A DNA stretch of 64,000 bases from Azolla caroliniana (taxonomy: Eukaryota > Polypodiophyta): the NCBI GenBank assembly GCA_043228905.1, contig JBHGNT010000005.1, positions 5,828,001 through 5,892,000 on the forward strand, given 5' to 3'. Positions 46,734 to 58,842 of this stretch are shown here, in pieces. Made by a program: the position numbers and the translations under genes. Under the pieces are notes generated by a model. That model saw nothing but the letters and a program-made list of their open reading frames with translations, had not been told where the DNA came from and did no database searches. Position 1 is the stretch's first letter. Each line of letters opens with the position of its first letter.

Positions 46734-49402
46734 GTAGTTGTAGTTAAATTTTTGTCGTTCAACTTTTAATCATATGTTCTCGTCTTGTTGTTTGGAAATC
46801 ACTCCCTAAAGAAAAGTTATGTTTGGTCTTGTCGAGAAACCACTTACCTAAAGAAGTGAGTCGTACATAAAGTTGTAGACGTCCTTTTCCTCTATTTCTT
46901 CTAGTAGGTTGTTCTTATGTAAGGCATTGGGGGGTTACCTTGGACTGTGGCTTCTTTCTTTTGTTTACACAAGCAGGATTAAAGGGCTTTCAAGCGAAAC
47001 TCTTCCCCAATGACTTGCTTGAGGCTCTTCCTTGTGCCTCTTAAATGCACAATCTGCACTCTATTTCACTACCACCTTGTAGGCATACACTTACCCTGAA
47101 CCATATTGTGCTTTGTTGTGTGTGACTAGGAACCAACTATCAGTACTCTCTGTGGTTTACCGTAACAACATATGAAATTTAGTTATGGTGAACATATGCA
47201 TATAGATGTCATATGGTTCATTTCATGCCTATTAATACCTTAAGACTAATGTTGGGGTCATGGCATAGTTACAAGATGAATCACTATACAATCGTGTATC
47301 TTTCTTTGTTGCAATGGACCTCAATTATCACTTTTCAAATAAAAACTCTAAGTGAAATTTCAACCAAGACTACAAAATATTTTTTGGGCATCATAAATTG
47401 AGAATGCAAGATGCAACCATGGATGTCTTCCTTAATAGGGGACATATCTAAGCTAACAAATCTTGTTGTACATAAAATATGGTGTTGTCAAGCTTTCCTA
47501 GCCAATGCATGAGTTTCAATTATGTACTTTTGCATGCATTAATGAAGGAACTCCAATTTTCATGCCCCCAAAAGCTAGTCACTAATAAACAATACTCATC
47601 ATATATACCCATGAGTCAACATTATCCAAAGGTCTTCCTATTTTCCATGTTGTCTATAAAGAGGGAGAGGGCACTATGAGCAACGATTACCTATAGAATA
47701 CCATCACTTGGATCTCTTATCTACGGCATGGTCGTGCATTCCTTGCACTCAACCAAAGTTTCGCGCACGTCAAATGGTCAACAATCAAGAGCAAATGGAT
47801 CAAAGTCAAACAAGGAACATCAAGCTGAAATATAAGGAGCTATATGTGATGGTTCACAACTATGAAGATACTAATCAAAATGTGGATGGGCAAGTCGAGC
47901 AATGGAAACATACTCATTGTCACTACCTCTAGGGAAGATGGTGCATGCAAGTACTAGTCTTCATGTTTTGTTTTTAATGCTTGTCAACACATTCTCCTCA
48001 CATCAAGATATTGCTTTTCATAGCCCAAATGTCGTAGCATCAATGGTTATCTTTTCTAGCAATATATCATGCCACAACCAATTCTAGCTATGCTATCACA
48101 TCTTCCCCCAGCTTATTCTATGTCTAAATGGGAAAATTAAAGTTGCCCAATGCACTTACTCAATTACAACAAAAAATGGGGCACCTCTTGTTTATCAAAG
48201 ATCTCAAGATTCTTTATCGATGAGAGACCTCTACTATGATTAAGATCAATTCCAACAAGCAAGAGAAAGTTGTCCCATTGTTATAATGAAGACTCTGACA
48301 TCTTAGATGTACATGTATACACTTCTACAAAGCACCACATAATGAATGGCATGTGCCTAGTACATTGTGATTTCATCCTAGATGTAACAATGCAAGTTAT
48401 AGATGATATTACAATAAAAAGGTACCTAGAGGAGAAAAAGAATGAGAAGTTACCACCACATAGACAATAGAACTTGCATCTTGGCTACAAAAAAGAGATT
48501 ATTATTAATCACATTGACACATGTCCAAAACAAAGAATGCATGGTCTAAAGGATTGATTCTTATGTACTTACCCTCTAGGTTGTCAATAGATTTGCTTTG
48601 TCTATATCAAAAGATGCCATTATAAGTAGGTCTAGGGTTGAATTCAATTACACACTAGGGAATAAAAACTAAATTGGCTTAGGATTTATAGGCGATAATA
48701 GTTGCAGTTCAAGTGGACCCAATGATCAACAATCTCTCATGGGTTTTGTGCATGTCGCTTATCGATACAACTTCCCCCAATCCATGATTAGCATCTCGTC
48801 ACCAGCCTATACCTACTTGATGTAGGGGCAAAGTAAACAAGACCTAGAGTACAAGAGTGGTGATCACATGGCAGTGTTCATACTCTCAATGTCATTCTGC
48901 CTTTTACAGTCTCTGCTTGTTTGTAGTTTCCTTCAATTGCTCTTGGGTCTTATCTGTGGTTTTTGTTGCTACTGACTCTTCTACAATGCTTCACTAATCT
49001 GATCCACACTGCTTGAAAAAAATTCCGTGTTATTCTGCACCTCCCTTTATCCTTGCTCAGCCTAGTGTAAAAAGGAAACATATTTAGCCACACAAGCAAA
49101 TCGGTTTATATGGAGCAAGCCTCAGTACAAAATATTGAAATTTATTAAGTTACACTGAACAAGTTTAAAGCAGTAGATAAGACGACCAAGAAAATAAATA
49201 CCCCCATATTTGAAAAGTATATTTGGAGCATGGGGTGCAAAACTTCTCCATTTCCTTTCTTTATTATCATTTCATAAAATTCATTAGGATCTAATGTGTA
49301 TTCTGCTATCTCATAATGTTCCTGCTCGAAGATAAATACATACAGAGCTGTGGAATTCAAGACAAACGGACTAGAAAATGAAGTCGCCTCCTGCAATAAC
49401 TA
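46734..49402. other. Intergenic, degenerate sequence
   Basis: No supported gene. Short open stretches at 47479-48470 alternate between frames over about 1 kb in the plus sense, as in a decayed retroelement. No reverse transcriptase, integrase or capsid motif can be named. Confidence 0.45.
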
Positions 49403-52400
49403 TCATGATTGTCGGAAAGTGAGATTAAGTCGGCCTGGCCGCAGGTTAGTCCTCTCCGAAAGGCATGAAGGCATAGTTTGGGGAAGGATGGAGCGCACTC
49501 CATGATAGCATAATCTTGATGGGCCACCAAATATAATGACATCTCCAGATTCAAGGATTATATGTTCATCACTACTTCGGTCCAACCCATATACAAACTC
49601 CGCTGAGTCACCAATTGAAAATGAAACTACGGGCACTCCACATCTCAGGCTCTCTTTACTTTCATCTTTATCCTGATACATTATCATGTCTCTTAAACAA
49701 TAAAAAAGAAAGAAATCAGGTCAAATTTTAATGTTATTTTATAATTATGATTACATTTACCTGATGCAACCCCAGTTTACCACTGAGTTCATAAAAATTG
49801 ACCAGGCAAATGTTTGGATGCATTTCAGGAAGTAGACTTGTGCCACTTTCTAACGCATCCTGAGCCTCATGTAAGCATTGAGCTACAAGTTCTAAAAATA
49901 ATGGGGGGATGGAAGGTGCCACTGCATTATCAACAGATCGTTTTCTTTCATATGAGTGGATGGTGGGCTCCCAATGCATGCCAAGGCACATCATCCATAA
50001 ATGCAGTTTGCTTTCAGTTCCATAGCCTGGCTGATAAAACCCACCATTGCCAATGCCCAAATCTCTACAGATCTGAACAATTTTCACCTGTACATCAAAA
50101 TTCTTTCTTCTGTTTTGGCTAAAAAAACAGGGCTTAAATTAACTGTATAGAAACCTCTCTCTCTCTCTCTCTCTCATAGGTCATATTTGACCACAACCTC
50201 AGCACCCTTGTCATTGACAGATAAAGGCCATTATCTCCCGCCATTGCAGGTGCTTCTTTCACTTTGGAGACCTCTCCATTCTGGATCGACCTATGCTAGA
50301 GATCTTTCAAAGACAAAAGTTATAATATATCTAACTTGAGAGTCTCACATGTGCCGAGAACCAGATTCTTTAGTCTCTTTTTATCTTATTTACTTTTATA
50401 TTTAACTGAGTAATATTTATTTTATTTTGATTTGTTGTTCTCAAAAACAAGCCAACACTTAATATGTAATCTCTTGCTTGGTCTTATAGGCCATTTTGGC
50501 CTCTTAAAAGACCTCTCTCTCTCTCTCTCTCTCTGGCTGTTGTCTTGGTGGTGTAACGGGCAAGGCTCCGTCTCATATTTTACAATTGGTCTTCCTGGAT
50601 GTTAAATCGTGCTATAGCTGCACTCTGATGGCATTTGATCTCTATCATTCTTTTCCAAAGATCGCTTCAAGAAAGCCTTAACACTATACCAAGGAGTAAG
50701 CTTTGGAAAAGAATGATAGAGATCGGAAAGCCATTAGAGTATCAAGCAGCTGTAGCACGATTTTATGAGCAAGTTAGGTGTCAACTGAAAATGGATAGTG
50801 GTTTCTCAAAGTACTGCTTGAGCAACATGGGGGGTCAAGTAAGGGTGCTCTGTCTCACCCACACTCTTTGGTTTATGCACCAATAAACATGAAATAGCAA
50901 CCAAGGCTTCAAAAGAAGAAAGATTGGATGATCCAAAACTCATGCATGATCTCATTTTATACTTCTATATGCTGATGATGTTGCTTTATTCTCAGATAAT
51001 TTGGATGATGTATTGGACACATTTTGTTCAATCAGTGGGCTAATTGTTAACGTGGACTAAACAAAAAATGATGGCAATAAAGGCAATACAACCAAGACAC
51101 TACCCCACGTTTACATACAAGGGAGAACCAATACGAGTGGTGCAAATCTTCAAATATCTTGGTATGCTATGAGTCTCAACTTCAAGTGGGTTGGAATAGA
51201 GAGATCTCTTGTATCCATGGTCTCTAAGATTATCTTGGGTAAAGTGTCAGTATCATATGAGCTTATCATAGATGTGATGATTGCACCAACTGTCATAGAG
51301 ACTCCAGTCAGCCTCAACATCCATATGCAAGATTTTTCTGAGGTCTTCTAGAACGTTGGTGGTTGCAGGTGATACTTTATGTCACCACCATGGTTCGAGG
51401 TAACAAACCAAGTCCCTTTCAATAATCCAAGAATCCACAGTCTCTTGCTCTAGTCCCTCACTCAGACATTAACAAAATCATCAGGCCGTATCTCATTCAG
51501 CTGAGACTAAGAAGACATGGATTTAGACTTAAATGGAATTCTATAAAGACCATATAAAACCTTCCCGAGGATGATCAAAGATGTTTGGGGCTATTTTTAC
51601 AAGAGATCCACAATTCTGAGTCTCTTCCCAGATGTTGGACTTCTACAGATGGGTGTGGCAGGACACCTTAGAGAGAGCACAACAGCCAGGATCTTCCAAA
51701 GGGATATGACATCACAAACGGATACTGTTTCATCAAACACTTTAGCTGGACCACTCTGGACCCTGGATGATACACAGATACCATGTGCAATCCCATAGAC
51801 AGTTCAGTTGACGGGCATTCACACAATCTTATAGAAGTGTTCAGTAGATGTCACTACAAAGGACATGGGTGTCATACGGCATCATAATATGATTATCAAA
51901 GGGCTGGGCCACTGATCTGACTCTCCTACATTTATTAATTTTGTAGAATGCATACTTAGTATTACATCACAGTTTCTTTAATGCGACATTGCTCCTTATC
52001 CTTGCACTGTTTAGGTACAGCTGTATTCTGCTTCATTCTAACAGATACTCTACAAGATTCACACGGATGTATTTTTAGTGTCATATATCACTTTTACCTT
52101 ATGAAAACTACAACATTCCACTCATTCACAGCAGTCGGAAATTTTGTTCTAAAAAATATTTCTGCTGTCACTTGTTATGGTATAGTATAATACAACACCT
52201 ATGTATTAACAAGCCAATTAGCTTCCATGCTAGAAAACACCTTAGAAAATATCAGTGTTATGCACTGTTCAGACTACTGGAAATAATAATATAATTCAAA
52301 TATGAAGGGAGAAGATTCTAGTTGCATCTCAATTTTAATATCAACTCTTAAAAGTTTTGAGCCTTCACGAATATATGGAAAAGAGGATACCCCAGAAGAT

Positions 52401-55400
52401 GTCACTATCATCCTGTTTCTTGCCATTTAATATTTATTTAGATATACAAATATTTCTTATATCCTGGCACTTGGCAACTAAACTTTTCATGATATAATAA
52501 GACCTTGAATCCACAAACTCCTAACATTTATCAATAAACATTTTCATAATAAACATCTAGGCTTCATACCTGATCTTCTTCACTTAACCAACCTCTCAAT
52601 AAAATCATTCCTGGCATTAAGATTTTGACTTTTGAACTACGTTCTTTAACCTTCCGGCCCGCCTGTTTGATTGCCAATACGGAAGGAGAAAGTGAATATC
52701 GCTTTCCAGTCTGAGGTTCACATATATCAAATACAGTTGCATGTGAAGTCTCTGCTTTATAATCCATCAAACATTCTTCATCTTCGAAGACTGTATGAGG
52801 TTCATTTTTCAGATTTGGTGTACGCCAAACATTGTTTGCATTGTCAGATCCATAATGTTTATGTTTACCACTTGAATCAAGCACAGAAATAATAGGATCA
52901 TCATGTTGTACTCGTCCACTTTTCACAGATGCTATGGAATTGCCGTTGTCTTGTTGTCTTCTACCCAATTTTGTGCTCTTCTTTTGTGGATATGAATCTT
53001 TGGATTGCTGATTATTGAGAAAAACTGGGTATTCCAGTACCGACGGATTTGGTTTAATTCGTAGATCAATTGTTTTCCTTGTTTCTTTATCAAGCTGACT
53101 ATTATCGATGCTGCTATTTATTTTGATATCAATTTCACCATCTCCATCGGCCATCAAAACCTACACATGGGAGGTAAACATCAAAAACTTAATGGCTATA
53201 GTTGGGAGAGTTTAGTAGATATCATATTTACTGAATGTTTATACATGCGATGCACTGCACTGGATGGATTGCGTCTTTTAGCTTATGTTCATGCATGTGG
53301 ACTATACACAGACATACAGAGTAATTAACAAATGCACATGGATGGTCCCTTGGGAGCCCTGCTATCTCTTCTTGGCTACATGCAAATATTTGTTGGAGGC
53401 AATCAGATGTATCTGCATTATCAAAGTATGTTCCTGCGTAATTGGTTGAATACATGCAAATATTTGTTGGAGTCAATCAGATGTATCTGCATTATCAAAG
53501 TATATTCCTGCGTAATTGGTATAAACAAAATGCTGACAGATGCTGGTCCGTATAAAACCAACCCGATAGCTGCTAGCTGAGTGGGAACCTCAAAAACCCA
53601 CTGATCCCAGGTATTCAATGAACAGAATGAACATAGTAGCTTGCTAATAACATTTTAGATCTTTGCAAATCATTCAGTTCTGTGATCATTGCAACCATAA
53701 TGACAAATGTCAATCTCATGAAACTTGTAACCAAGTGGCAACTTGGTTGCAATATATTCGCTGAAACTGATATTCTTTTGGCCTATAGGTTAGTTAACAG
53801 CGAATTAACCAATTCTTTCTTGGGTTCCTGTATGTTGTACTTGTTTTATCTCTATATATACATGCATTTAAACACACGTGTTTCTGTAGGAAAATAGCTG
53901 TAAAGAATCAAGTTCTTCATGACAGACACAAACATGAAAGCATGACCTTTGATACCTTCTGGCCAGTTATATCAATTGTCACAACCATTTTTTTCTTCCG
54001 AGCCTCTTCTTTTAACTTGAGTTCTTCTTGTTTTTCCAAAATAGTTTTTCTTTCCTGTCAAAAGTAAGTCCAGCAAATTAGCAGCTTAAAACTAGAATTT
54101 AGCAATTCAACAGCTCAAAAGAGTCCCACCTCTTCAGAAAGCCAGGGGTTTTGATCAACTTGGAAATAATCACTTTGATCATCAATTACAGATGTTCTCT
54201 GTGATGATGTACGCCCATATTCGACGAGTCTGTTCTTGATAGCTTGTGCCGCAGCCTCAGATTCCGACATCGGGATGGTTGTACCTTCAAGGCCTGCATA
54301 AGCACTACCTTCAAGAAGTACAAGAGATCCACAAAAGTTGCAAGGGCCCTCTCCTTCCTGCTCACAAACAATCCTACCACACGAAAGGCAATTGTTTATA
54401 AGTTTGTGTCTAGTTGCCTGGCACGTACATGGAGCACCCCTAGAAATGAGCAGCTTTCCCTCAACAGCCTCTGCAAGTGAAACTCCTCTCGCCCCTTTTT
54501 TTGCTTTATTCCCTACTGTCTTGCCTTTGGCCAGTGCATTGGACTGTGCATCCAGGGATACAGCAGCATCTGAAGAGCTCTTTTCTGACACAGTGATTTT
54601 TTCCTTTGAACTTTTTGAAAGCTTTCTTCCTCCAGAATTCATAACTTCACCTATTTTTGGTTTAAAATAGACATGCATTCCATCTTTAAGACTCTGCTCA
54701 TTTTTTAGAGGCTCGTCAACTGCACGTTTATGAAGATACTCTGTGATTATGTCTTTACAGTTCTCCTCCCCTATCACATTCTGCATATCAACAAGTATTC
54801 AGATGACTCTACAATCATAACCTTACCCATGCACATAAACTAAGATACCTTTGACAGAATATCGCTTATCTCATCTAATAAAATCAAGACAAGCAATCAA
54901 TACAACAGATCGATTCTGAAATTTAAGATGTCAAAATATTAGCATCGTAAAATCTTAACTCTGAAATAATAATAGATAAGCTTGAAATCCTTATATGTTG
55001 TACTATTATAACCAAGAATTTTAGAAATGGTAAAATGGAAACACTGAATAAATAGCAGAAAGAAGTAAGAAAAAACAAAGTTAAAATCCAAAGGATACAA
55101 TTCGAAGATTAAATATTTGCGCAGAAAAACAGAGAGAAGGAGATTTAATGATGTAAACACATGCCACATGTTAACATGGATATAGTACAAATTTAATTAC
55201 AAACTCTTATGATTTAATGTATGTTAAATAAATCATTGACCTTCACAAGATTTAGTATTATCCATAAAATCATTAATCTTATAGTAGAACATGAAATTCA
55301 AATAATCTAGGAGAGGGGTTAGAATTAGAATTAGAATTAGAATTTTTATCGTCCATAAAGAGGCCAATTTTGACGTATGGGACCAGAGTATACATGTGTT

Positions 55401-56777
55401 CTTGATATGTGTCTCCTTCCTAAGAAGGGGTATTCATACATTGAAGCACAAAGTCTCTATGTGTGAATAAAGCATACACATATGAGCTCAACCTTCTCAG
55501 TGGTGTCTTAAGTATGGCACTTAAGTTATCACTCCCTCTTAGTATGTCAGCATCTCTTGAACGAATTGCACTATATATCGAGCATGTGAAGGGGTGAGAA
55601 AAAGAGAGCACTTGAGGTAGAAATTATGCCTTTATAAGTCCTGGCAAAGGAAGAAAACTTTGCACACTTCCAAAAAGTAACACAAAATAAATCCGAACAA
55701 ACAATACAGAATCCTTCTTTTCAAAACATTAACCACGCAAAGAAAGTACTAGACAATAACGAAGGACTCATACAAAGGGTGCACAAACTGTTTGTTCAGA
55801 TATGTAGGGGGGTTTTACTGATATGTATCTGTTTGCTATTTCCCAAAAGCATTTGCACTTGTTGACAGGTCACCTTACTCGTGTAGAAGCATGTTACATG
55901 TGCATTCGGATATGCAATGTGAGATTTTACCTAAATGTGGCAGTTCACAATGGTGGATTCAAGTTCTACACTTGCTAGGAAGTAGTCTTACTGACAGTAC
56001 ATGATGACAGCATAATATACACAAGGAGACATATATAACTAATAGGATATATACATGGATTGGCAGTGAACGAACCACAATGTGTGCTGTGAAGAACCGA
56101 TACAAGGGGAAATTTCTGCAGCCAATGGAGATTTCCAATAAATATGCCCAGACAAACTCCATGCAGGATTGTTGATGTATAGGGTTATGCAACATACTGG
56201 GTTGCAGTATACTTGCATTGAATATTCCATCACTATGGGGGATGGAGCATACAATTATAACCACTGCACCTCTATTAGGATCCATCGGCATATGGATCCC
56301 AGCTCCAAGCAAAACTAATGCATGCATGGCCTGGCATGTTTATCCCGAGAGCAAAAAACAAGGTCTTTTATACGATATATTGGCAATGGAAACCATAACA
56401 TTGGTTTCATTGACAATGATGAGCATGGGCCATTATATTTATTGGCGGTGAATTAGCTTGAGTCACCTACTTGTGTTTTTCATTGCCATTTTGGATTGCC
56501 ATGTAACTGAACTACCATCTGACGTTAAGATATAGTAAAATAATGAAGGGCGGGAATGTGGTGAACCAAACAAACGTTTAACTTAGAATCATAAAAGATG
56601 GTTAGTGCGCAGACTCACACTGAGGTAGTCTTTGGCGAGCGAGGGCGGGGCACTCTCGCAGTAGGAGACGAGGCTGGAGATGACGTCGGGATCTAGGTGG
56701 GTGCTGCAGAGCTCCAGCAAGGCTCCATGGAGCCATGCTCCCGCTCCAGCAACGTCTGCTGCTGCCGTGCCCGACAT
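49403..56777 (-). CDS. ASC-1/TRIP4-type zinc-finger protein fused to an ALKBH1-type 2OG/Fe(II) dioxygenase
   Basis: Exons read leftward: 56777-56619, 54780-54130, 54054-53956, 53160-52570, 50087-49761 and 49672-49403. Phases close to 698 residues. Residues 1-~95 resemble the TRIP4 N-terminal helical region (SLVSYCESAP, DIITEYLHKR). Residues 171-203 are the C2HC5 finger (CTCQATRHKLINNCLSCGR, VCEQEGEGPCNFC). Residues 271-303 are a basic helix, then VVTIDITGQKV, as in ASC-1. Exon 4 alone spans the junction: it starts in the ASC-1 part and ends inside the AlkB domain (MPGMILLRGWLSEEDQ). The dioxygenase has GNGGFYQPGY, Fe ligands H608/D610 and H666, and 2OG-binding R690/R696 in RLNLTFR, so all catalytic residues are intact. 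The animal ASCH domain is missing and AlkB occupies its place. A nuclear or translational role in nucleic-acid demethylation is inference. An upstream in-frame Met 14 codons earlier is possible. Confidence 0.9.
50190..50490. repeat. Diverged dispersed repeat, copy 2
   Basis: Partner of 44230-44610, in intron 4 of the fusion gene. It is bounded by CT microsatellites at about 50153-50176 and 50510-50536. The family is unrecognised. Confidence 0.5.
50637..50724. repeat. Perfect 24-bp inverted repeat with 40-base loop
   Basis: The arm GATCTCTATCATTCTTTTCC (plus AAAG) at 50637-50660 is exactly complementary to 50701-50724. Both strands could form a hairpin. The right arm belongs to the LINE reading frame. 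Confidence 0.9.
50661..51360 (+). mobile_element. LINE reverse-transcriptase fragment in the fusion-gene intron
   Basis: The plus-strand frames read IPRSKLWKRMIEIG, VARFYEQVRCQLKM, a degenerate GVKQGC.LSPTLFGL (50825-50875), then LYADDVALFSDNL at about 50965-51003 and SGLIVNVD. These are RT motifs of plant non-LTR elements. Stops and shifts break it. It lies antisense in intron 4 of the ASC-1-ALKBH1 gene. Confidence 0.8.
53376..53521. repeat. ~73-bp tandem duplication in fusion-gene intron 3
   Basis: Two near-identical units contain ACATGCAAATATTTGTTGGA, CAATCAGATGTATCTGCATT and TTCCTGCGTAATTGGT. Only a few bases differ, so the duplication is recent. Confidence 0.85.
55317..55390 (-). mobile_element. 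SINE copy B, 5'-truncated (fusion-gene intron 1)
   Basis: On the minus strand it reads GGTCCCATACGTCAAAATTGG, then CCTCTTTATGGACGATAAA and an (ATTCTA)n tail. This matches the 3' half of the SINE at 41181-41342. The B box is absent. Confidence 0.72.
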
Positions 56778-56842
56778 GGATCGATCAGTCCTTTCTGCAG
56801 CCTCCGTCCTGCTTCTCATCGATCGATAATAGTAGACTGTAG

Positions 56843-56870
56843 TAGAACATACATACATACATACATACAT
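56843..56870. repeat. (CATA)n in the fusion-gene leader
   Basis: About six ACAT units lie 65 bp upstream of the predicted start codon, in the same strand-symmetric motif family as 57021-57237. Confidence 0.8.
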
Positions 56871-57014
56871 AGAGAGGCATTAGGTGGATTGTTGGGATGG
56901 CTCTTGTCAACTCTTTAGAGACCAGATCCCATCATGGCCCATGAGTAGTAGTGGTTCCATACACACACCAATATGTATGGCATGATTGATACATATAATA
57001 TATATAGATATATC

Positions 57015-57237
<223 letters not shown>

Positions 57238-57245
57238 TTGGTGTA

Positions 57246-57370
57246 AGTTGTAACAAAGAGAAATGTGGAAATGACCTTGTGTTGATCAAAGAGTGCACAT
57301 GTTCCAAAGCCTTTCCATATGTAACAAAAGAGAAATGTGGAAGTGACCCTGTTTCCGTCAAAGAGTTGAG
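57246..57370. repeat. ~63-bp tandem duplication after the microsatellite
   Basis: The block AACAAA.GAGAAATGTGGAA.TGACC..TGT followed by TCAAAGAGT is present twice, starting at about 57251 and 57322. The second copy has substitutions. Confidence 0.75.
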
Positions 57371-57374
57371 CAAG

Positions 57375-58842
57375 GTTATCTATCCATCGATGGTGATAAT
57401 GAAGTGACCAATGAAAAGCTTAGATGGGGAGGGAGAGTGTTCTAGGGCCTTCCCCATGGAAATGCACATTAGAGTGAGTTTCTAGCTTAGCTTCCGCTGA
57501 AATATGACACTTCCCCTATGATACCACCAAATAATGCAAGACCACAATAAAGAGAGTATTTGTGAACCTTAGGATAATAACCTAATGTCCACGAACATAA
57601 AAAAAAAAGGAAATTGAAATTCATCAAATTTAAAAGAAGCATAAAAATGAAAGTATTCGGCATTTTCATATTTTTTATCCAACATTGAAATAGAGCTCTT
57701 TGTTCTTAATCCTTGTTTAAATTCTTTTCTCTATTGTAGGTGTGCAGTTAGTAAGAAATAGGAAGTTGGTGTTAGGTTAACGCTGTGGATTTCTCATTGA
57801 TTTCTTTCGTTCAGTTTAGAATTAAGTCATTCTTTGTGTTCATTAAGTTTTAGTGAGGTGAATATGATTAAGGGGCTCATTTAAGTAGACTAGGGTCCCC
57901 TATAGTTATTGCACTCGATGGGGTTGACAACCTCTCTTTGCCAGCTTTGCCTATAAAGGGTGTATATCCATTTGATATTGTGGAACAAACTATTTGTGAG
58001 CAGAATTGTTAGTTAGGTAAAGGCATCATACTTTAATGACATTGGCATTGCTTTCAAGAACTACAATGAATACTTGGAAGTGCTTGACGCAATTGTTTGC
58101 AATCTCTCGAGGTGCAAGCTATCCTATTAAGAGGAAGCAATTTTTTTCTTTACTAATCATTCCTTAATTATATTCGTATTTTCACTAGGTGTTTTATAAT
58201 GTTATGTTGATTTTATTCCACTAAACTTGTTCACACCAACATTTTCCTACCAATATTTCTTAACTAGATGTTTATGGATTGGCATCCTAATGATGGAACA
58301 ACACAATGAAATGTGGCCTAGCAATTATGCTTAATTGTATCATGATGTTTCAAACACTAGAAATTCATTGATGTAGTTGCTCTACATAATGCTCCTCTAC
58401 TGAGGAGTGACTTCTTACATGTTCCAGGGATAGAGATCGTCGATGTGAACAAACTCCAATTATGGTTAATATATGGTATATGAATTATGGACGTTATATC
58501 CCATTGCCTTATTGCATACTTGTTACATATGATGATTCGAGTATGGTGGTTCTCATGGCACTAAGAAAAATTTGACCTCTTCTAAAGGTCTTTTATTAAG
58601 GTAATTCAAAGTGTCCACTAGTTTGGCAGTAAGTAGAATCACTCTGCACAATATTGAAAAGTTGGAAGAAAATAAAGCGGAAGATAGTTGGTTCCGTTTC
58701 TCATTATTTTGCAAGCATAAAAAGTTAGGTCTAGTAAAAGAGCAAGAAATGCTTAATGCATATCACTATTGCCCCTAGTTTGTAATTCGATTTGCCTAAG
58801 TATGGAAAATCTAGAAGAGCTAAAAATGGAAAAGACTGATAT
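57375..58842. other. Spacer upstream of the METTL25-like locus
   Basis: No gene can be supported. A 35-codon open piece near 58030-58130 has no recognisable motif. This would be the place for the missing N-terminal exons of the METTL25-like gene, but none were found. Confidence 0.4.
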
